Origin: Pseudomonas mandelii
GTDB lineage: Bacteria > Pseudomonadota > Gammaproteobacteria > Pseudomonadales > Pseudomonadaceae
Assembly (NCBI RefSeq): GCF_006438925.1
Contig: NZ_RCZA01000008.1
Location: forward strand, 63,126-127,125
Length of the DNA: 64,000 nt
Direction of reading: 5' to 3'
The position numbers and the translations under genes were made by a program. A model generated the notes under the pieces. The model made no database searches. It saw only the letters and a list, made by a program, of their open reading frames with translations, and was not told the DNA's origin. Of this stretch, positions 32,856 to 42,154 are shown piece after piece (the stretch's first letter is position 1; each line of letters begins with the position of its first letter).

Positions 32856-32928
32856 GATCAAAAGATCGCAGCCTGCGGCAGCTCCTACGGGGGCTTTGTG
32901 TAGGAGCTGCCGAAGGCTGCGATCTTTG
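32856..32928. repeat. REP-like inverted pair
   Basis: AAGATCGCAGCCTGCGGCAG and a near-complementary arm around a short spacer, between oscA and sbp. Confidence 0.88.
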
Positions 32929-32991
32929 ACAGGCAACCCCGATTCCAGACCATAAAAAGCCAACACAATCAGAATTCCAGGAGCTTTCACC

Positions 32992-34005
32992 ATGTCGTCG
33001 ATTCGTCATTTCGCTTTGGCCGCCCTGGCCAGTGCCCTTTTTGCTGGTTCCGCGGTTGCCAAGGATTACGAACTGCTTAACGTATCGTACGACCCAACTC
33101 GCGAGCTGTATCAGGACTACAGCGCCGAATTCGTCAAGTTCTGGCAGAAAGACCACGCTGGCGACACCGTGAAAATCCAGCAATCCCACGGTGGTTCGGG
33201 CAAACAGGGCCGAGCGGTGATCGACGGTCTGCGTGCCGACGTGGTGACCCTGGCCCTGGCCGGTGACATCGATGAAATCGCCAAACTCGGCAAGACCCTG
33301 CCAGCGGATTGGCAGAAGCGTCTGCCGGAAGCGAGTACACCTTACACCTCGACCATCGTGTTCCTTGTGCGCAAGGGCAATCCTAAAGGCATCAAGGACT
33401 GGGGCGACCTGACCAGGAACGGCGTGGAAGTCATCACCCCGAACCCGAAAACCTCCGGCGGCGCACGCTGGAACTTCCTCGCCGCCTGGGCCTATGGCCT
33501 GAAAGCCAATGGCGGTAACGAAGCGAAAGCCAAGGAATACGTGCAAACCCTGTTCAAGCACGTTCCTGTGCTGGACACCGGTGCTCGCGGTTCGACCATT
33601 ACCTTCGTCAACAACGGTCAGGGCGACGTGTTGCTGGCCTGGGAAAACGAAGCCTTCCTGGCCCTGAAAGAAGACGGTGGCGCTGACAAGTTCGACATTG
33701 TCGTGCCTTCGCTGTCGATCCTCGCCGAACCTCCGGTAGCCGTGGTCGACAAGAACGCCGAGAAAAAGGGCAACACCGAGATCGCCGAAGCGTACCTCAA
33801 GCACCTGTACAGCCCGGCCGGCCAGGAAATCGCGGCAAAAAACTTCTATCGTCCACGTGACAAGGATGTTGCCGCCAAGTACGCCAAACAGTTCCCGACA
33901 CTGGACCTGGTGACCATCGACAAGGACTTCGGCGGCTGGAAAACCGCACAGCCGAAATTCTTTAACGATGGTGGCGTGTTCGACCAGATTTATCAGGCGC
34001 AATAA
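32992..34005 (+). CDS. sbp: Periplasmic sulfate-binding protein
   Basis: A 337-residue protein with signal peptide (about residues 1-23, cleavage after AVA). It has the sulfate-binder pattern [31 protein letters not shown] and [18 protein letters not shown]. It delivers sulfate (and thiosulfate) to the CysTWA importer encoded just downstream. ATG 32992 follows CAGGAG. Confidence 0.96.
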   Translation: MSSIRHFALAALASALFAGSAVAKDYELLNVSYDPTRELYQDYSAEFVKFWQKDHAGDTVKIQQSHGGSGKQGRAVIDGLRADVVTLALAGDIDEIAKLGKTLPADWQKRLPEASTPYTSTIVFLVRKGNPKGIKDWGDLTRNGVEVITPNPKTSGGARWNFLAAWAYGLKANGGNEAKAKEYVQTLFKHVPVLDTGARGSTITFVNNGQGDVLLAWENEAFLALKEDGGADKFDIVVPSLSILAEPPVAVVDKNAEKKGNTEIAEAYLKHLYSPAGQEIAAKNFYRPRDKDVAAKYAKQFPTLDLVTIDKDFGGWKTAQPKFFNDGGVFDQIYQAQ

Positions 34006-34048
34006 CCTGAAATAAGCCACACAACGAGCCTTAAGCTTGGGCGCGGAA

Positions 34049-34143
34049 CATGTGGGAGCGAGCCTGCTCGCGAAGGCGGTGTTTCAGGCGACGTAATTGT
34101 TGACTGATGCTCCCTCTTCGCGAGCAGGCTCGCTCCCACATGG
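34049..34143. repeat. REP pair between sbp and cysT
   Basis: Inverted GTGGGAGCGAGCCTGCTCGCGA copies. A REP pair here may set the level of sbp above the permease genes by protecting or terminating the upstream mRNA, as seen for other binding-protein operons; this is inferred. Confidence 0.9.
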
Positions 34144-34182
34144 ATGCGTTGAGCTGATTGATTTTTTCAACCAAGGACTTTT

Positions 34183-35001
34183 ATGTCGCGTCGTATCTCC
34201 CCCGTCATACCCGGCTTCGGGCTGACGCTGGGCTACACCTTGGTGTACCTCAGCCTGATTGTGCTCATTCCACTGGCGGCGATGTTCGTGCATGCCGCTC
34301 AACTCACCTGGGACCAGTTCTGGGCGATTATCTCGGCGCCACGGGTGCTGGCGGCGTTGAAGCTCAGCTTCGGCACCGCGCTCTATGCCGCGATCATCAA
34401 CGGCATCATCGGCACGCTGCTGGCCTGGGTGCTGGTGCGCTATACCTTCCCTGGACGCAAAGTCATCGATGCGATGATCGACTTACCCTTCGCATTGCCC
34501 ACCGCCGTGGCCGGTATCGCGCTGACTGCGCTATACGCGCCCAATGGTTGGGTGGGTCAGTTTGCAGCGGACCTGGGTTTCAAGATCGCGTATACCCCCC
34601 TCGGCATCACCCTTGCCCTCACTTTTGTGACACTTCCATTCGTAGTACGTACCGTACAGCCAGTATTGGCTGATATCCCTCGGGAAGTGGAAGAAGCGGC
34701 GGCGTGCCTGGGTGCGAAACCGTTGCAGGTTTTCCGCCATATTCTGGTCCCCGCGCTGCTGCCAGCCTGGCTGACCGGTTTCGCGTTGGCCTTTGCCCGC
34801 GGGGTCGGTGAGTACGGTTCGGTGATTTTCATTGCCGGCAACATGCCGATGAAAACCGAGATCCTGCCGCTGCTGATCATGGTCAAGCTCGACCAGTACG
34901 ATTACACCGGCGCCACGTCCATTGGTGTACTGATGCTGGTGGTTTCTTTCGTCCTGTTGCTGCTGATCAACTTGCTGCAGCGGCGCATCGAAACCCCATA
35001 A
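34183..35001 (+). CDS. cysT: Sulfate ABC transporter permease CysT
   Basis: A 272-residue inner-membrane protein with about six hydrophobic segments. It has the EAA loop typical of ABC permeases (EVEEAAACLGAKPLQVFRHI). It forms the channel with CysW. It lies 12 bp upstream of cysW. Confidence 0.95.
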   Translation: MSRRISPVIPGFGLTLGYTLVYLSLIVLIPLAAMFVHAAQLTWDQFWAIISAPRVLAALKLSFGTALYAAIINGIIGTLLAWVLVRYTFPGRKVIDAMIDLPFALPTAVAGIALTALYAPNGWVGQFAADLGFKIAYTPLGITLALTFVTLPFVVRTVQPVLADIPREVEEAAACLGAKPLQVFRHILVPALLPAWLTGFALAFARGVGEYGSVIFIAGNMPMKTEILPLLIMVKLDQYDYTGATSIGVLMLVVSFVLLLLINLLQRRIETP

Positions 35002-35013
35002 GGAGGCGCAGAA

Positions 35014-35883
35014 ATGTCCCAATCGTCTATTGCTGCTGCTTCCTCGAACGCCGCCCGCCGTGGCAGTGCTTCATCGCGGCGAATCCTGATCGGCCTTGGC
35101 TGGCTGGTGTTCACCCTGTTCCTGTTGCTGCCGCTGGTGATCGTGGTGTCTCAGGGCCTGAAGCTCGGAATCGGTGCGTTCTTCACCGCGATCTTCGAAC
35201 CCGACGCTTTGTCGGCCCTGAAACTCACGGTGATCGCCGTGCTGATTTCAGTGCCGCTGAACCTGGTGTTCGGTGTCAGCGCCGCATGGTGCGTGAGCAA
35301 GTACTCGTTCCGTGGCAAAAGTATGCTGGTCACTCTGATCGACTTGCCGTTTTCGGTGTCGCCGGTCATCGCCGGTCTGGTCTACGTGCTGATGTTCGGT
35401 GCTCAGGGCCTGTTTGGTCCGTGGTTGCAGGACCATGACATCCAGATCGTCTTCGCCTTGCCGGGCATCGTGCTGGCGACGATCTTCGTCACTGTGCCGT
35501 TCGTGGCGCGCGAGCTGATCCCGCTGATGCAGGAACAAGGCACGCAGGAAGAAGAGGCCGCGCGCCTGCTCGGGGCCAATGGCTGGCAGATGTTCTGGCA
35601 CGTCACCGTTCCCAACATCAAATGGGGCTTGATCTACGGCGTGGTGCTGTGTACGGCGCGGGCCATGGGTGAGTTCGGGGCGGTATCGGTGGTTTCCGGG
35701 CACATTCGCGGGGTGACCAACACCCTGCCGCTGCACGTCGAGATCCTCTACAACGAATACAACCACGTGGCCGCGTTCGCCGTGGCGAGCCTGTTGCTGA
35801 TCCTGGCGCTCTTCATCCTGCTGCTCAAGCAGTGGAGCGAAAACCGTATTAACCGCCTGCGCGCCAGCGCCGCGGAGGAATAA
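35014..35883 (+). CDS. cysW: Sulfate ABC transporter permease CysW
   Basis: A 289-residue inner-membrane protein with about six hydrophobic segments and an EAA loop ([19 protein letters not shown]). It pairs with CysT. AAGGAGG precedes ATG 35014. cysA follows within 3 bp of the stop. Confidence 0.95.
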   Translation: MSQSSIAAASSNAARRGSASSRRILIGLGWLVFTLFLLLPLVIVVSQGLKLGIGAFFTAIFEPDALSALKLTVIAVLISVPLNLVFGVSAAWCVSKYSFRGKSMLVTLIDLPFSVSPVIAGLVYVLMFGAQGLFGPWLQDHDIQIVFALPGIVLATIFVTVPFVARELIPLMQEQGTQEEEAARLLGANGWQMFWHVTVPNIKWGLIYGVVLCTARAMGEFGAVSVVSGHIRGVTNTLPLHVEILYNEYNHVAAFAVASLLLILALFILLLKQWSENRINRLRASAAEE

Positions 35884-35886
35884 GTC

Positions 35887-36876
35887 ATGTCGATTGAAGT
35901 GCGTAACGTCAGCAAGAATTTTCACGCGTTCAAGGCGCTGGACAACATCAGCCTGGACATTCAAAGCGGCGAACTTGTGGCGCTGCTCGGCCCGTCCGGT
36001 TGCGGCAAAACTACGTTGCTGCGGATCATCGCCGGCCTGGAAACCCCGGATCAGGGCAATATCGTGTTCCACGGTGAAGACGTTTCCGGCCACGACGTGC
36101 GTGATCGCAACGTCGGCTTCGTGTTCCAGCACTACGCCCTTTTCCGCCACATGACGGTGTTCGACAACGTCGCGTTCGGCCTGCGCATGAAGCCGAAAAA
36201 CCAGCGCCCGAGCGAAAGCCAGATCGCGGTGAAAGTCCACGAGCTGCTGAACATGGTGCAACTGGACTGGCTGTCGGATCGCTACCCGGAACAACTCTCC
36301 GGCGGTCAGCGTCAACGTATTGCTTTGGCTCGTGCCTTGGCGGTGGAACCGAAAGTCCTGCTGCTCGACGAACCCTTCGGCGCCCTCGACGCCAAGGTCC
36401 GTAAAGAACTGCGTCGCTGGTTGGCGCGGCTGCACGAAGACATCAACCTGACCTCGGTGTTCGTGACTCACGACCAGGAAGAAGCGATGGAAGTCGCCGA
36501 CCGCATCGTGGTGATGAACAAGGGCGTGATCGAGCAGATCGGCTCACCGGGCGACGTCTACGAAAACCCGGCCAGCGATTTCGTTTATCACTTCCTGGGT
36601 GACTCGAACCGGTTGCATCTGGGTGAAGACAACCATGTGCTGTTCCGTCCTCACGAAGTGTCGCTGTCGCGTCATGAGCTGGAGGATCACCACGCGGCCG
36701 AGGTGCGGGATATTCGTCCGTTGGGTGCGACGACACGGGTGACGTTGAAGGTCGAAGGCCAGAGCGAATTGATCGAAGCAGAAGTGGTGAAAGATCACGA
36801 CAGCCTGATCGGGTTGGCGAAGGGCGAGACGCTGTTTTTCAAGCCGAAGGTCTGGCAGAAACTCGCCAACATCTAA
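35887..36876 (+). CDS. cysA: Sulfate ABC transporter ATPase
   Basis: A 329-residue ABC ATPase: Walker A GPSGCGKT, signature LSGGQRQR, Walker [14 protein letters not shown]-loop VTHDQEEA, and a C-terminal TOBE domain. It powers sulfate/thiosulfate import through CysTW. It is the last gene of the operon; a long REP-like pair follows and may end it. Confidence 0.96.
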   Translation: MSIEVRNVSKNFHAFKALDNISLDIQSGELVALLGPSGCGKTTLLRIIAGLETPDQGNIVFHGEDVSGHDVRDRNVGFVFQHYALFRHMTVFDNVAFGLRMKPKNQRPSESQIAVKVHELLNMVQLDWLSDRYPEQLSGGQRQRIALARALAVEPKVLLLDEPFGALDAKVRKELRRWLARLHEDINLTSVFVTHDQEEAMEVADRIVVMNKGVIEQIGSPGDVYENPASDFVYHFLGDSNRLHLGEDNHVLFRPHEVSLSRHELEDHHAAEVRDIRPLGATTRVTLKVEGQSELIEAEVVKDHDSLIGLAKGETLFFKPKVWQKLANI

Positions 36877-36983
36877 GATCAAAAGATCGCAGCCTGCGGC
36901 AGCTCCTACAGTGGATTTGGGTTAAGCACACATGTGTGGCCAACCGAAAAACCTGTAGGAGCTGCCGCAGGCTGCGATCTTTT
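36876..36983. repeat. REP-like inverted pair after cysA
   Basis: AAAGATCGCAGCCTGCGGCA and its complement enclose about 45 bp, between convergent cysA and the DUF962 gene. Confidence 0.88.
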
Positions 36984-36991
36984 AAAGCGTC

Positions 36992-37516
36992 CTACGCTGC
37001 AGCGTTCTTCTGACGCAAACGCACCCCACCCACCCGCGCCTCGATCTGCTCTTTGAGGTCATGCCGCAACCCCAGTAAAAACGCCAACTCAACCACCACA
37101 AATAACGGCCCGACAATCAACCCCGTCACATCATCGACAAACGCCGGTTTGCGTCCTTCGTAGTGATGACCGACAAATTGAATCGCCCAACCCACCACAA
37201 ACATCCCGATGCCGCTCACCAGCCAAACCAGCGTGCTTTGCTGCGCGAGCACATGACCCAGCCAAACACAAAGACCCAGCAGCACGGTCATCAGCACGCC
37301 CAGCCGTAACTCCAATCGCAGATAAAACCACGCCGAAGCCAGCGCCAAAAGCACCGCCGGTGACACCCAAACCCCGGCCAGCGACCACTCGGGCCGTGAC
37401 AGCAGCACCGCAACGGCGACAACGATCAGCGGAATACCGATAAAGTGGGTGGCAATATTGCGCGGGTCACGGTGGTAGGCGGCGTATTGACTGAGATGGT
37501 CGACGAGGCTTTTCAT
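36992..37516 (-). CDS. DUF962/Mpo1-like membrane protein
   Basis: A 174-residue protein with four or five hydrophobic segments. The N-terminal YAAYHRDPRNIATHFIGIP and the later GWAIQFVGHHYEGRKPAFVDD carry the conserved His residues of the Mpo1/YGL010w family, whose yeast member is an Fe(II)-dependent 2-hydroxy fatty acid dioxygenase. ATG 37516 has AGGAGG upstream. It is divergent from the Crp/Fnr gene. A lipid role in bacteria is inferred only. Confidence 0.85.
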   Translation of the reverse strand: MKSLVDHLSQYAAYHRDPRNIATHFIGIPLIVVAVAVLLSRPEWSLAGVWVSPAVLLALASAWFYLRLELRLGVLMTVLLGLCVWLGHVLAQQSTLVWLVSGIGMFVVGWAIQFVGHHYEGRKPAFVDDVTGLIVGPLFVVVELAFLLGLRHDLKEQIEARVGGVRLRQKNAAA

Positions 37517-37600
37517 TGTTGTTCCTCCTGTTGGGTGATGGATCATGCCCCGGGTCCACATTTCGCTCTGTCAGGCAGGCGACAATCTCTAGGAGTTTTC

Positions 37601-38287
37601 ATGGATATGCAGGTCTGGCGTCCACGCCTGATGAGCGGCCAGTGGTTCAGCCATTTACCTGTTTCCTTACAGGATAGTCTGCTGTCTGCCGCCCGGGTGC
37701 GGCGGTTGTCGCCGGACCAGCGGCTGTTCAAGCGCGGCGATCCACCGTGCGGGCTGTACGCGGTGCTCGAAGGTTCGGTGCGCATCGGCGCAGTGAGCGA
37801 GCAGGGCAAGGAGGCGCTGTTGAGCCTGGTGGAGTCGCCCCACTGGTTCGGCGAAATCTGTCTGTTCGATGGCCAGCCGCGCACTCATGATGCGTTCGGT
37901 GTGGGTCATTGCACCCTGCTGCACATTTCGCAAACCGCGCTGCTGACGTTGCTTGATGAACAACCGGTGTATTGGCGACAACTGGCGTTGCTGATGAGCC
38001 ACAAGCTGCGCCTGACGTTCATCAATCTCGAACAGCTGAGCCTCATGCCGGCAGCGGCCCGACTGGCGCATCGCTTGCTGATGATCGCCGAGGGCTATGG
38101 CGAGATCGACCCGCCGCGACGGGTGTTGCAACTGCCCCAGGAACAATTGGCGTCGATGCTGTCGCTGTCGCGCCAGACCACCAACCAGATTCTCAACGAC
38201 TTGCAGGGGCAGGGGATTGTGAATCTCAAGTACGGCGAGATCGAGATTCTGGATGCGCAACGATTGCGGATGTTGGCGATTATCTAA
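37601..38287 (+). CDS. Crp/Fnr-family transcriptional regulator
   Basis: A 228-residue protein. A cyclic-nucleotide-binding-type beta barrel (LFKRGDPPCGLYAVLEGSVR, GEICLFDG) is followed by the dimer helix and a C-terminal HTH (LASMLSLSRQTTNQILNDLQ). It lacks the N-terminal Cys cluster of Fnr. ATG 37601 has TAGGAG upstream. It is divergent from the DUF962 gene with an 84-bp shared control region. Confidence 0.88.
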   Translation: MDMQVWRPRLMSGQWFSHLPVSLQDSLLSAARVRRLSPDQRLFKRGDPPCGLYAVLEGSVRIGAVSEQGKEALLSLVESPHWFGEICLFDGQPRTHDAFGVGHCTLLHISQTALLTLLDEQPVYWRQLALLMSHKLRLTFINLEQLSLMPAAARLAHRLLMIAEGYGEIDPPRRVLQLPQEQLASMLSLSRQTTNQILNDLQGQGIVNLKYGEIEILDAQRLRMLAII

Positions 38288-38357
38288 AACCCGGCGTTAG
38301 TGGTGGGCTTTGGACGCGAAGGCGCCTAGCCTGTGATGACGACAATCGAGGTGTGCC

Positions 38358-38723
38358 ATGCGTGTGCTGTTAGTGGAAGACGAACCCGAGACCGCCAAAC
38401 TCCTGGCTAAAGGCCTGAGCGAGGCAAGTTACTCAGTCGATGTGGCGGTCAACGGTATGGACGGCCGACGCTTTATCGAGTCCGGCGAATACGAGCTGAT
38501 CATCCTCGACGTGATGCTGCCCGGGCTCAATGGCTGGCAGTTGCTGCAGCAGATCCGCAAGCTCGGCGAAACGCCGGTGCTGTTCCTGACCACCAGGGAC
38601 GGCATCGAGGATCGCCTGCGCGATCTGGAGTTGCATGAGGATGATTACCTGCTCAAGCCATTTGCCGTAAGCGAGTTGGTGAAGCGGGTGCGCAAGTTGT
38701 TGCGGCGGGATCGGGGGCGCTGA
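38358..38723 (+). CDS. Receiver-only response regulator, truncated OmpR-type
   Basis: A 121-residue receiver domain with acidic pocket (EDEPE), phosphoacceptor Asp in IILDVMLPGL, Thr in FLTTRD, and Lys in LLKPF. It ends at RRDRGR, where OmpR/CopR-like proteins would continue into a DNA-binding domain. The following bases are a REP pair, not a lost domain. So it is either a stand-alone CheY-like protein or a long-settled truncation. No kinase is adjacent. Confidence 0.85.
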   Translation: MRVLLVEDEPETAKLLAKGLSEASYSVDVAVNGMDGRRFIESGEYELIILDVMLPGLNGWQLLQQIRKLGETPVLFLTTRDGIEDRLRDLELHEDDYLLKPFAVSELVKRVRKLLRRDRGR

Positions 38724-38748
38724 GGCGTTTCTGTAGCGTCTGGTCTGG

Positions 38749-38820
38749 CCTCTTCGCGAGCAGGCTCGCTCCCACATTGGAATGCGGTCAACTGTGGGAG
38801 CGAGCCTGCTCGCGAAGAGG
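38749..38820. repeat. REP pair
   Basis: Perfect inverted arms CCTCTTCGCGAGCAGGCTCG and complement around a short spacer. Confidence 0.9.
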
Positions 38821-38850
38821 CAAGACCAGACAACCCACTTTCAGAATCTG

Positions 38851-39855
38851 TTACCGCAACCCATCTCGAAATTGCCCCGGTGTCATCCCGGTCCAGCGCT
38901 TGAATGCGCGGCTGAAGCTGCTCGTGTCCGCAAATCCCAGCAGATAGCTGATCTCGCTCAATGAGCATTGCTGATCGCGTAAATGCAGCAGCGCCAGGTT
39001 CTCGCGACTTTCGTTGAGCAGCGTATCGAACCGGCAACCCTCGTCCGCCAGATGCCGTTGCAGGCTGCGCAAACTCAGATGCAGAGCCTGGGCGATGTGT
39101 TCGGCGCTGGGCTCACCTTCCGGCAATTGCTCCTCAATGGCGTCGCGAACCTTGCGTTCCCAGGTCAGGGGTTTGAGCTGGGCGAGGGTGCGTTTGAGCA
39201 CGGCTTCGTTGTGTTCGGCCAGTTCCGGATTGGCGTCGTCCAGGTGGCTGTCGAAGTCCACGACGGCGAATTCCAGTCGGTCTTCATCGGCGGCGAAGTA
39301 CACCGGTGAGCGGAAGACTTTGTGCCATTGATGCGGGTCCGCCGGTTCCGGGCGACGCAGGTACACCGCCAGCGGGGCGTAATCGCGGCCCAGGCGATTG
39401 CGGCAGGTGCGTACGTAAATCGCTGTGAAGGCGTCGATGGCTTCGAAGGCCGGGGCCGGATTGCCTGGCGGGATTTTCAGGCGGAAGCGGTAGCGGTCCT
39501 CGGTGCGGGTCAGTTCCAGGTCCAGGGCATCGCTGACCACCTGGTGATAACGCACGATGCGCTCGAACACTTCTCGCAGACTGCCGCTGGCCACCAGCGC
39601 ATAGCCGAGTGCGTGAAACGTGGTGGGGCTGACGAAGCGCGATACCCGCAAACCAATCGCCGGATCACCGCTGACCTGCACTGCGATTTCCCACAGGCGC
39701 GTGGTGCCGGACAACGGGTAACGGGCGTTCGGGTCGTCCATCAGTTGCGGGTCGAGCCCCGCCTGTTGGCACAGGGCGGTGCTGTCGAGGCCCAGCGCAT
39801 CGAGTTGCTTGCGCAGGGCGCGGGTCCAGCTGGCGAGGGAGGTCGGTTCAGTCAT
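38851..39855 (-). CDS. AraC-family transcriptional regulator
   Basis: A 334-residue protein. The N-terminal part is of the Arabinose_bd type (GTTRLWEIAVQVSGDPAIGL). The C-terminal double HTH is about residues 235-334 (LHLSLRSLQRHLADEGCRF, then ISYLLGFADTSSFSRAFKRW). It is divergent from the membrane desaturase at 39956, which is its likely target. Confidence 0.92.
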   Translation of the reverse strand: MTEPTSLASWTRALRKQLDALGLDSTALCQQAGLDPQLMDDPNARYPLSGTTRLWEIAVQVSGDPAIGLRVSRFVSPTTFHALGYALVASGSLREVFERIVRYHQVVSDALDLELTRTEDRYRFRLKIPPGNPAPAFEAIDAFTAIYVRTCRNRLGRDYAPLAVYLRRPEPADPHQWHKVFRSPVYFAADEDRLEFAVVDFDSHLDDANPELAEHNEAVLKRTLAQLKPLTWERKVRDAIEEQLPEGEPSAEHIAQALHLSLRSLQRHLADEGCRFDTLLNESRENLALLHLRDQQCSLSEISYLLGFADTSSFSRAFKRWTGMTPGQFRDGLR

Positions 39856-39955
39856 GCTGATTGGCGCTTCCGGTCAACAGGTTGGCGTTCACGGCTACCG
39901 CGTTGCGAGGGTTCACAAGGCAGGATGCGAACATCAATAACCAGAGGATGGAAGC

Positions 39956-41029
39956 ATGCACGGTACTTCTGCAAGTCCCCAGCGACTGAATGTAGCTCAG
40001 CGATCAGCGCATATTCGCCAAGTGGTGCTGGCCAAGGGGGGCGAACTGCGTCAGCGCTACCCGATTCTCAACCATCAGGACGCTTTGGGCGCAGGTATTT
40101 TGGCCTTCGCGCTGATCGGGATGATCGGCTCGGCGACGCTCTACACGACCGGGCACATGGCCTGGTGGGCATGCCTGTTGCTCAACGCCTTTTTTGCCTC
40201 GTTGACCCACGAGCTGGAACACGACCTGATCCATAGCATGTACTTCCGCAAACAGCGCGTGCCGCACAACCTGATGATGGGCCTGGTGTGGCTGGCGCGT
40301 CCGAGCACGATCAATCCGTGGATTCGCCGGCATCTGCACCTCAATCACCACAAAGTCTCCGGCACGGAATCCGACATGGAAGAGCGCGCCATCACCAACG
40401 GCGAGCCTTGGGGTTTCGCGCGGTTGCTGATGGTCGGCGACAATGTGATGTCGGCGTTCATTCGTATGCTGCGGGCCAAGACCTGGGCTCACAAGATCAG
40501 CATCATCAAGCGCACCCTGAATGTCTACGCGCCGCTGGCGCTGGTGCATTGGGGGGCGTGGTACCTGTTTCTCGGCTTCCATGCGGCCAATGGCATCGCC
40601 TATCTGATGGGAACGTCGATCGAATGGTCGGCGACCACGCTGTCGGTGATGCAGGTGATCGACATCGCTGCCGTGGTGATCATCGGTCCGAACGTCTTGC
40701 GTACCTTTTGCCTGCATTTCGTCAGCTCGAACATGCACTACTACGGTGACGTGGAGCCGGGCAATGTCATCCAGCAGACCCAGGTGCTGAACCCGTGGTG
40801 GATGTGGCCGTTGCAGGCGTTCTGCTTCAACTTCGGCAGCAGCCACGGCATCCATCATTTTGTGGTGAAGGAACCGTTTTACATCCGTCAGATGACCGTG
40901 CCGGTGGCGCATAAAGTGATGCGCGAGATGGGCGTGCGGTTTAATGATTTCGGGACGTTTGGGCGGGCGAATCGATTTGTGCGCAAGGAAACAACAGAGG
41001 CACAGGAGGTTCGTGCGGCTCAGGTTTGA
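39956..41029 (+). CDS. Membrane fatty acid desaturase/hydroxylase family protein
   Basis: A 357-residue di-iron membrane protein with several hydrophobic segments and His boxes HELEHDLIH, HLHLNHH and HGIHHF. The family covers desaturases and alkane hydroxylase-like enzymes; the exact substrate is unclear. It is divergent from an AraC regulator across a 100-bp gap, suggesting induction by a ligand of that regulator. Confidence 0.85.
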   Translation: MHGTSASPQRLNVAQRSAHIRQVVLAKGGELRQRYPILNHQDALGAGILAFALIGMIGSATLYTTGHMAWWACLLLNAFFASLTHELEHDLIHSMYFRKQRVPHNLMMGLVWLARPSTINPWIRRHLHLNHHKVSGTESDMEERAITNGEPWGFARLLMVGDNVMSAFIRMLRAKTWAHKISIIKRTLNVYAPLALVHWGAWYLFLGFHAANGIAYLMGTSIEWSATTLSVMQVIDIAAVVIIGPNVLRTFCLHFVSSNMHYYGDVEPGNVIQQTQVLNPWWMWPLQAFCFNFGSSHGIHHFVVKEPFYIRQMTVPVAHKVMREMGVRFNDFGTFGRANRFVRKETTEAQEVRAAQV

Positions 41030-41292
41030 TCGATGTGTCCGGAAACTCAAAACGGCAAAGGCGCCCGTCATCAATCTGACCCAAAAGGGCGATACGTTAT
41101 GGCACAAGCAGGGTTGCTGGGTGGCTACGGTATCGCTGATTGATATATGCGTTTTAGGCCTAATAAAGTAATTAAATATTCCTTTATTGGATATCAATTT
41201 CAGCCAATCATCGCGCTTTCAAATTTTGAGTTTCCGGGGCCGTCTCCTTGGCAGGGTGCGGTCCCTTTTTTATTCCGGACAAACACCAAACC

Positions 41293-41384
41293 CTGTGGGA
41301 GCGAGCCTGCTCGCGATGGCGTCGCTACATCCAACATGGATGGTGACTGATCTACCGCTATCGCGAGCAGGCTCACTCCCACAG
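41293..41384. repeat. REP pair
   Basis: Inverted GTGGGAGCGAGCCTGCTCGCGA copies, one with TCACTCCCAC, in the 470-bp gap between the desaturase and the hydrolase. The rest of the gap is AT-rich (41150-41220 and 41390-41460) with no visible gene. Confidence 0.88.
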
Positions 41385-41499
41385 GTGATCGATTTTATAT
41401 TCGATATAGGTCTTAATAAATAGCTTCTTATTCCTTAACGAATATAACTCTCCTCCCTATACTTGCTCGGGAACAGACAAGCAGCAGGAGAGCTCCCCC

Positions 41500-42081
41500 A
41501 TGCGCAACGAATCAATTCGCTATCTGATTGTGCCGGGCTGGCAAGGATCGCCAGAAGATCATTGGCAAAGCCACTGGCAGAACAGCCTGCCGAACAGCGC
41601 GCGGGTGGAGCAGGCCGACTGGCTGACACCACGTCGTGAAGACTGGGTCGCGGCACTGGCTGAGGCGATTGCCGCCGACAGCACGCCGGTGATCCTGATC
41701 GCCCATAGCCTGGGTTGCATCACTGTCGCGCATTGGGCTGCCACGGCGCCCGTGCCGTTTTTGCGTCAGGTCCGCGGCGCCTTGCTGGTCGCCCCAGCGG
41801 ACGTCGAGCGTCCGTCCTGCGCACCGGCCCTGCGCAATTTCGCACCGATTCCGACCCACCTGCTGCCGTTCCCGAGTCAGGTTGTCAGCTCCGACAATGA
41901 CGGCGCCGTGAGCACACCGCGTGCGTTGGAACTGGCACGTCACTGGGGCGCCGAGGCGGGGATTTTGTCGGGCGCCGGGCACATCAATGTGAAGTCCGGT
42001 CATCAACGCTGGGAGCAGGGTTTTGCCTATCTCTATCGCCTGCAAAACCGAATGGAACACCACGCCCTGCGCCGCGCTTGA
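41500..42081 (+). CDS. RBBP9/YdeN-family alpha/beta hydrolase
   Basis: A 193-residue serine hydrolase of the RBBP9 family. The N-terminal strand is YLIVPGWQGSPEDHWQ, the nucleophile elbow is AHSLGC, an Asp lies in SSDNDGAVS, and a His in GAGHINVKSG. ATG 41500 follows CAGGAGAG. It is 73 bp upstream of the sigma-54 activator on the same strand. Confidence 0.9.
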   Translation: MRNESIRYLIVPGWQGSPEDHWQSHWQNSLPNSARVEQADWLTPRREDWVAALAEAIAADSTPVILIAHSLGCITVAHWAATAPVPFLRQVRGALLVAPADVERPSCAPALRNFAPIPTHLLPFPSQVVSSDNDGAVSTPRALELARHWGAEAGILSGAGHINVKSGHQRWEQGFAYLYRLQNRMEHHALRRA

Positions 42082-42154
42082 ACCTTTTATTTTTTGCTTT
42101 TGTTTTTTAAAACAACGCCCCCCGTCTCCCGGCGGTTCAGGGCGGGAGTCTGCC

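Noticed and set aside
37445-37600. An extended start for the Crp/Fnr regulator
   Set aside because: The extra 52 residues overlap the start of the divergent DUF962 gene. A good ribosome site precedes ATG 37601.
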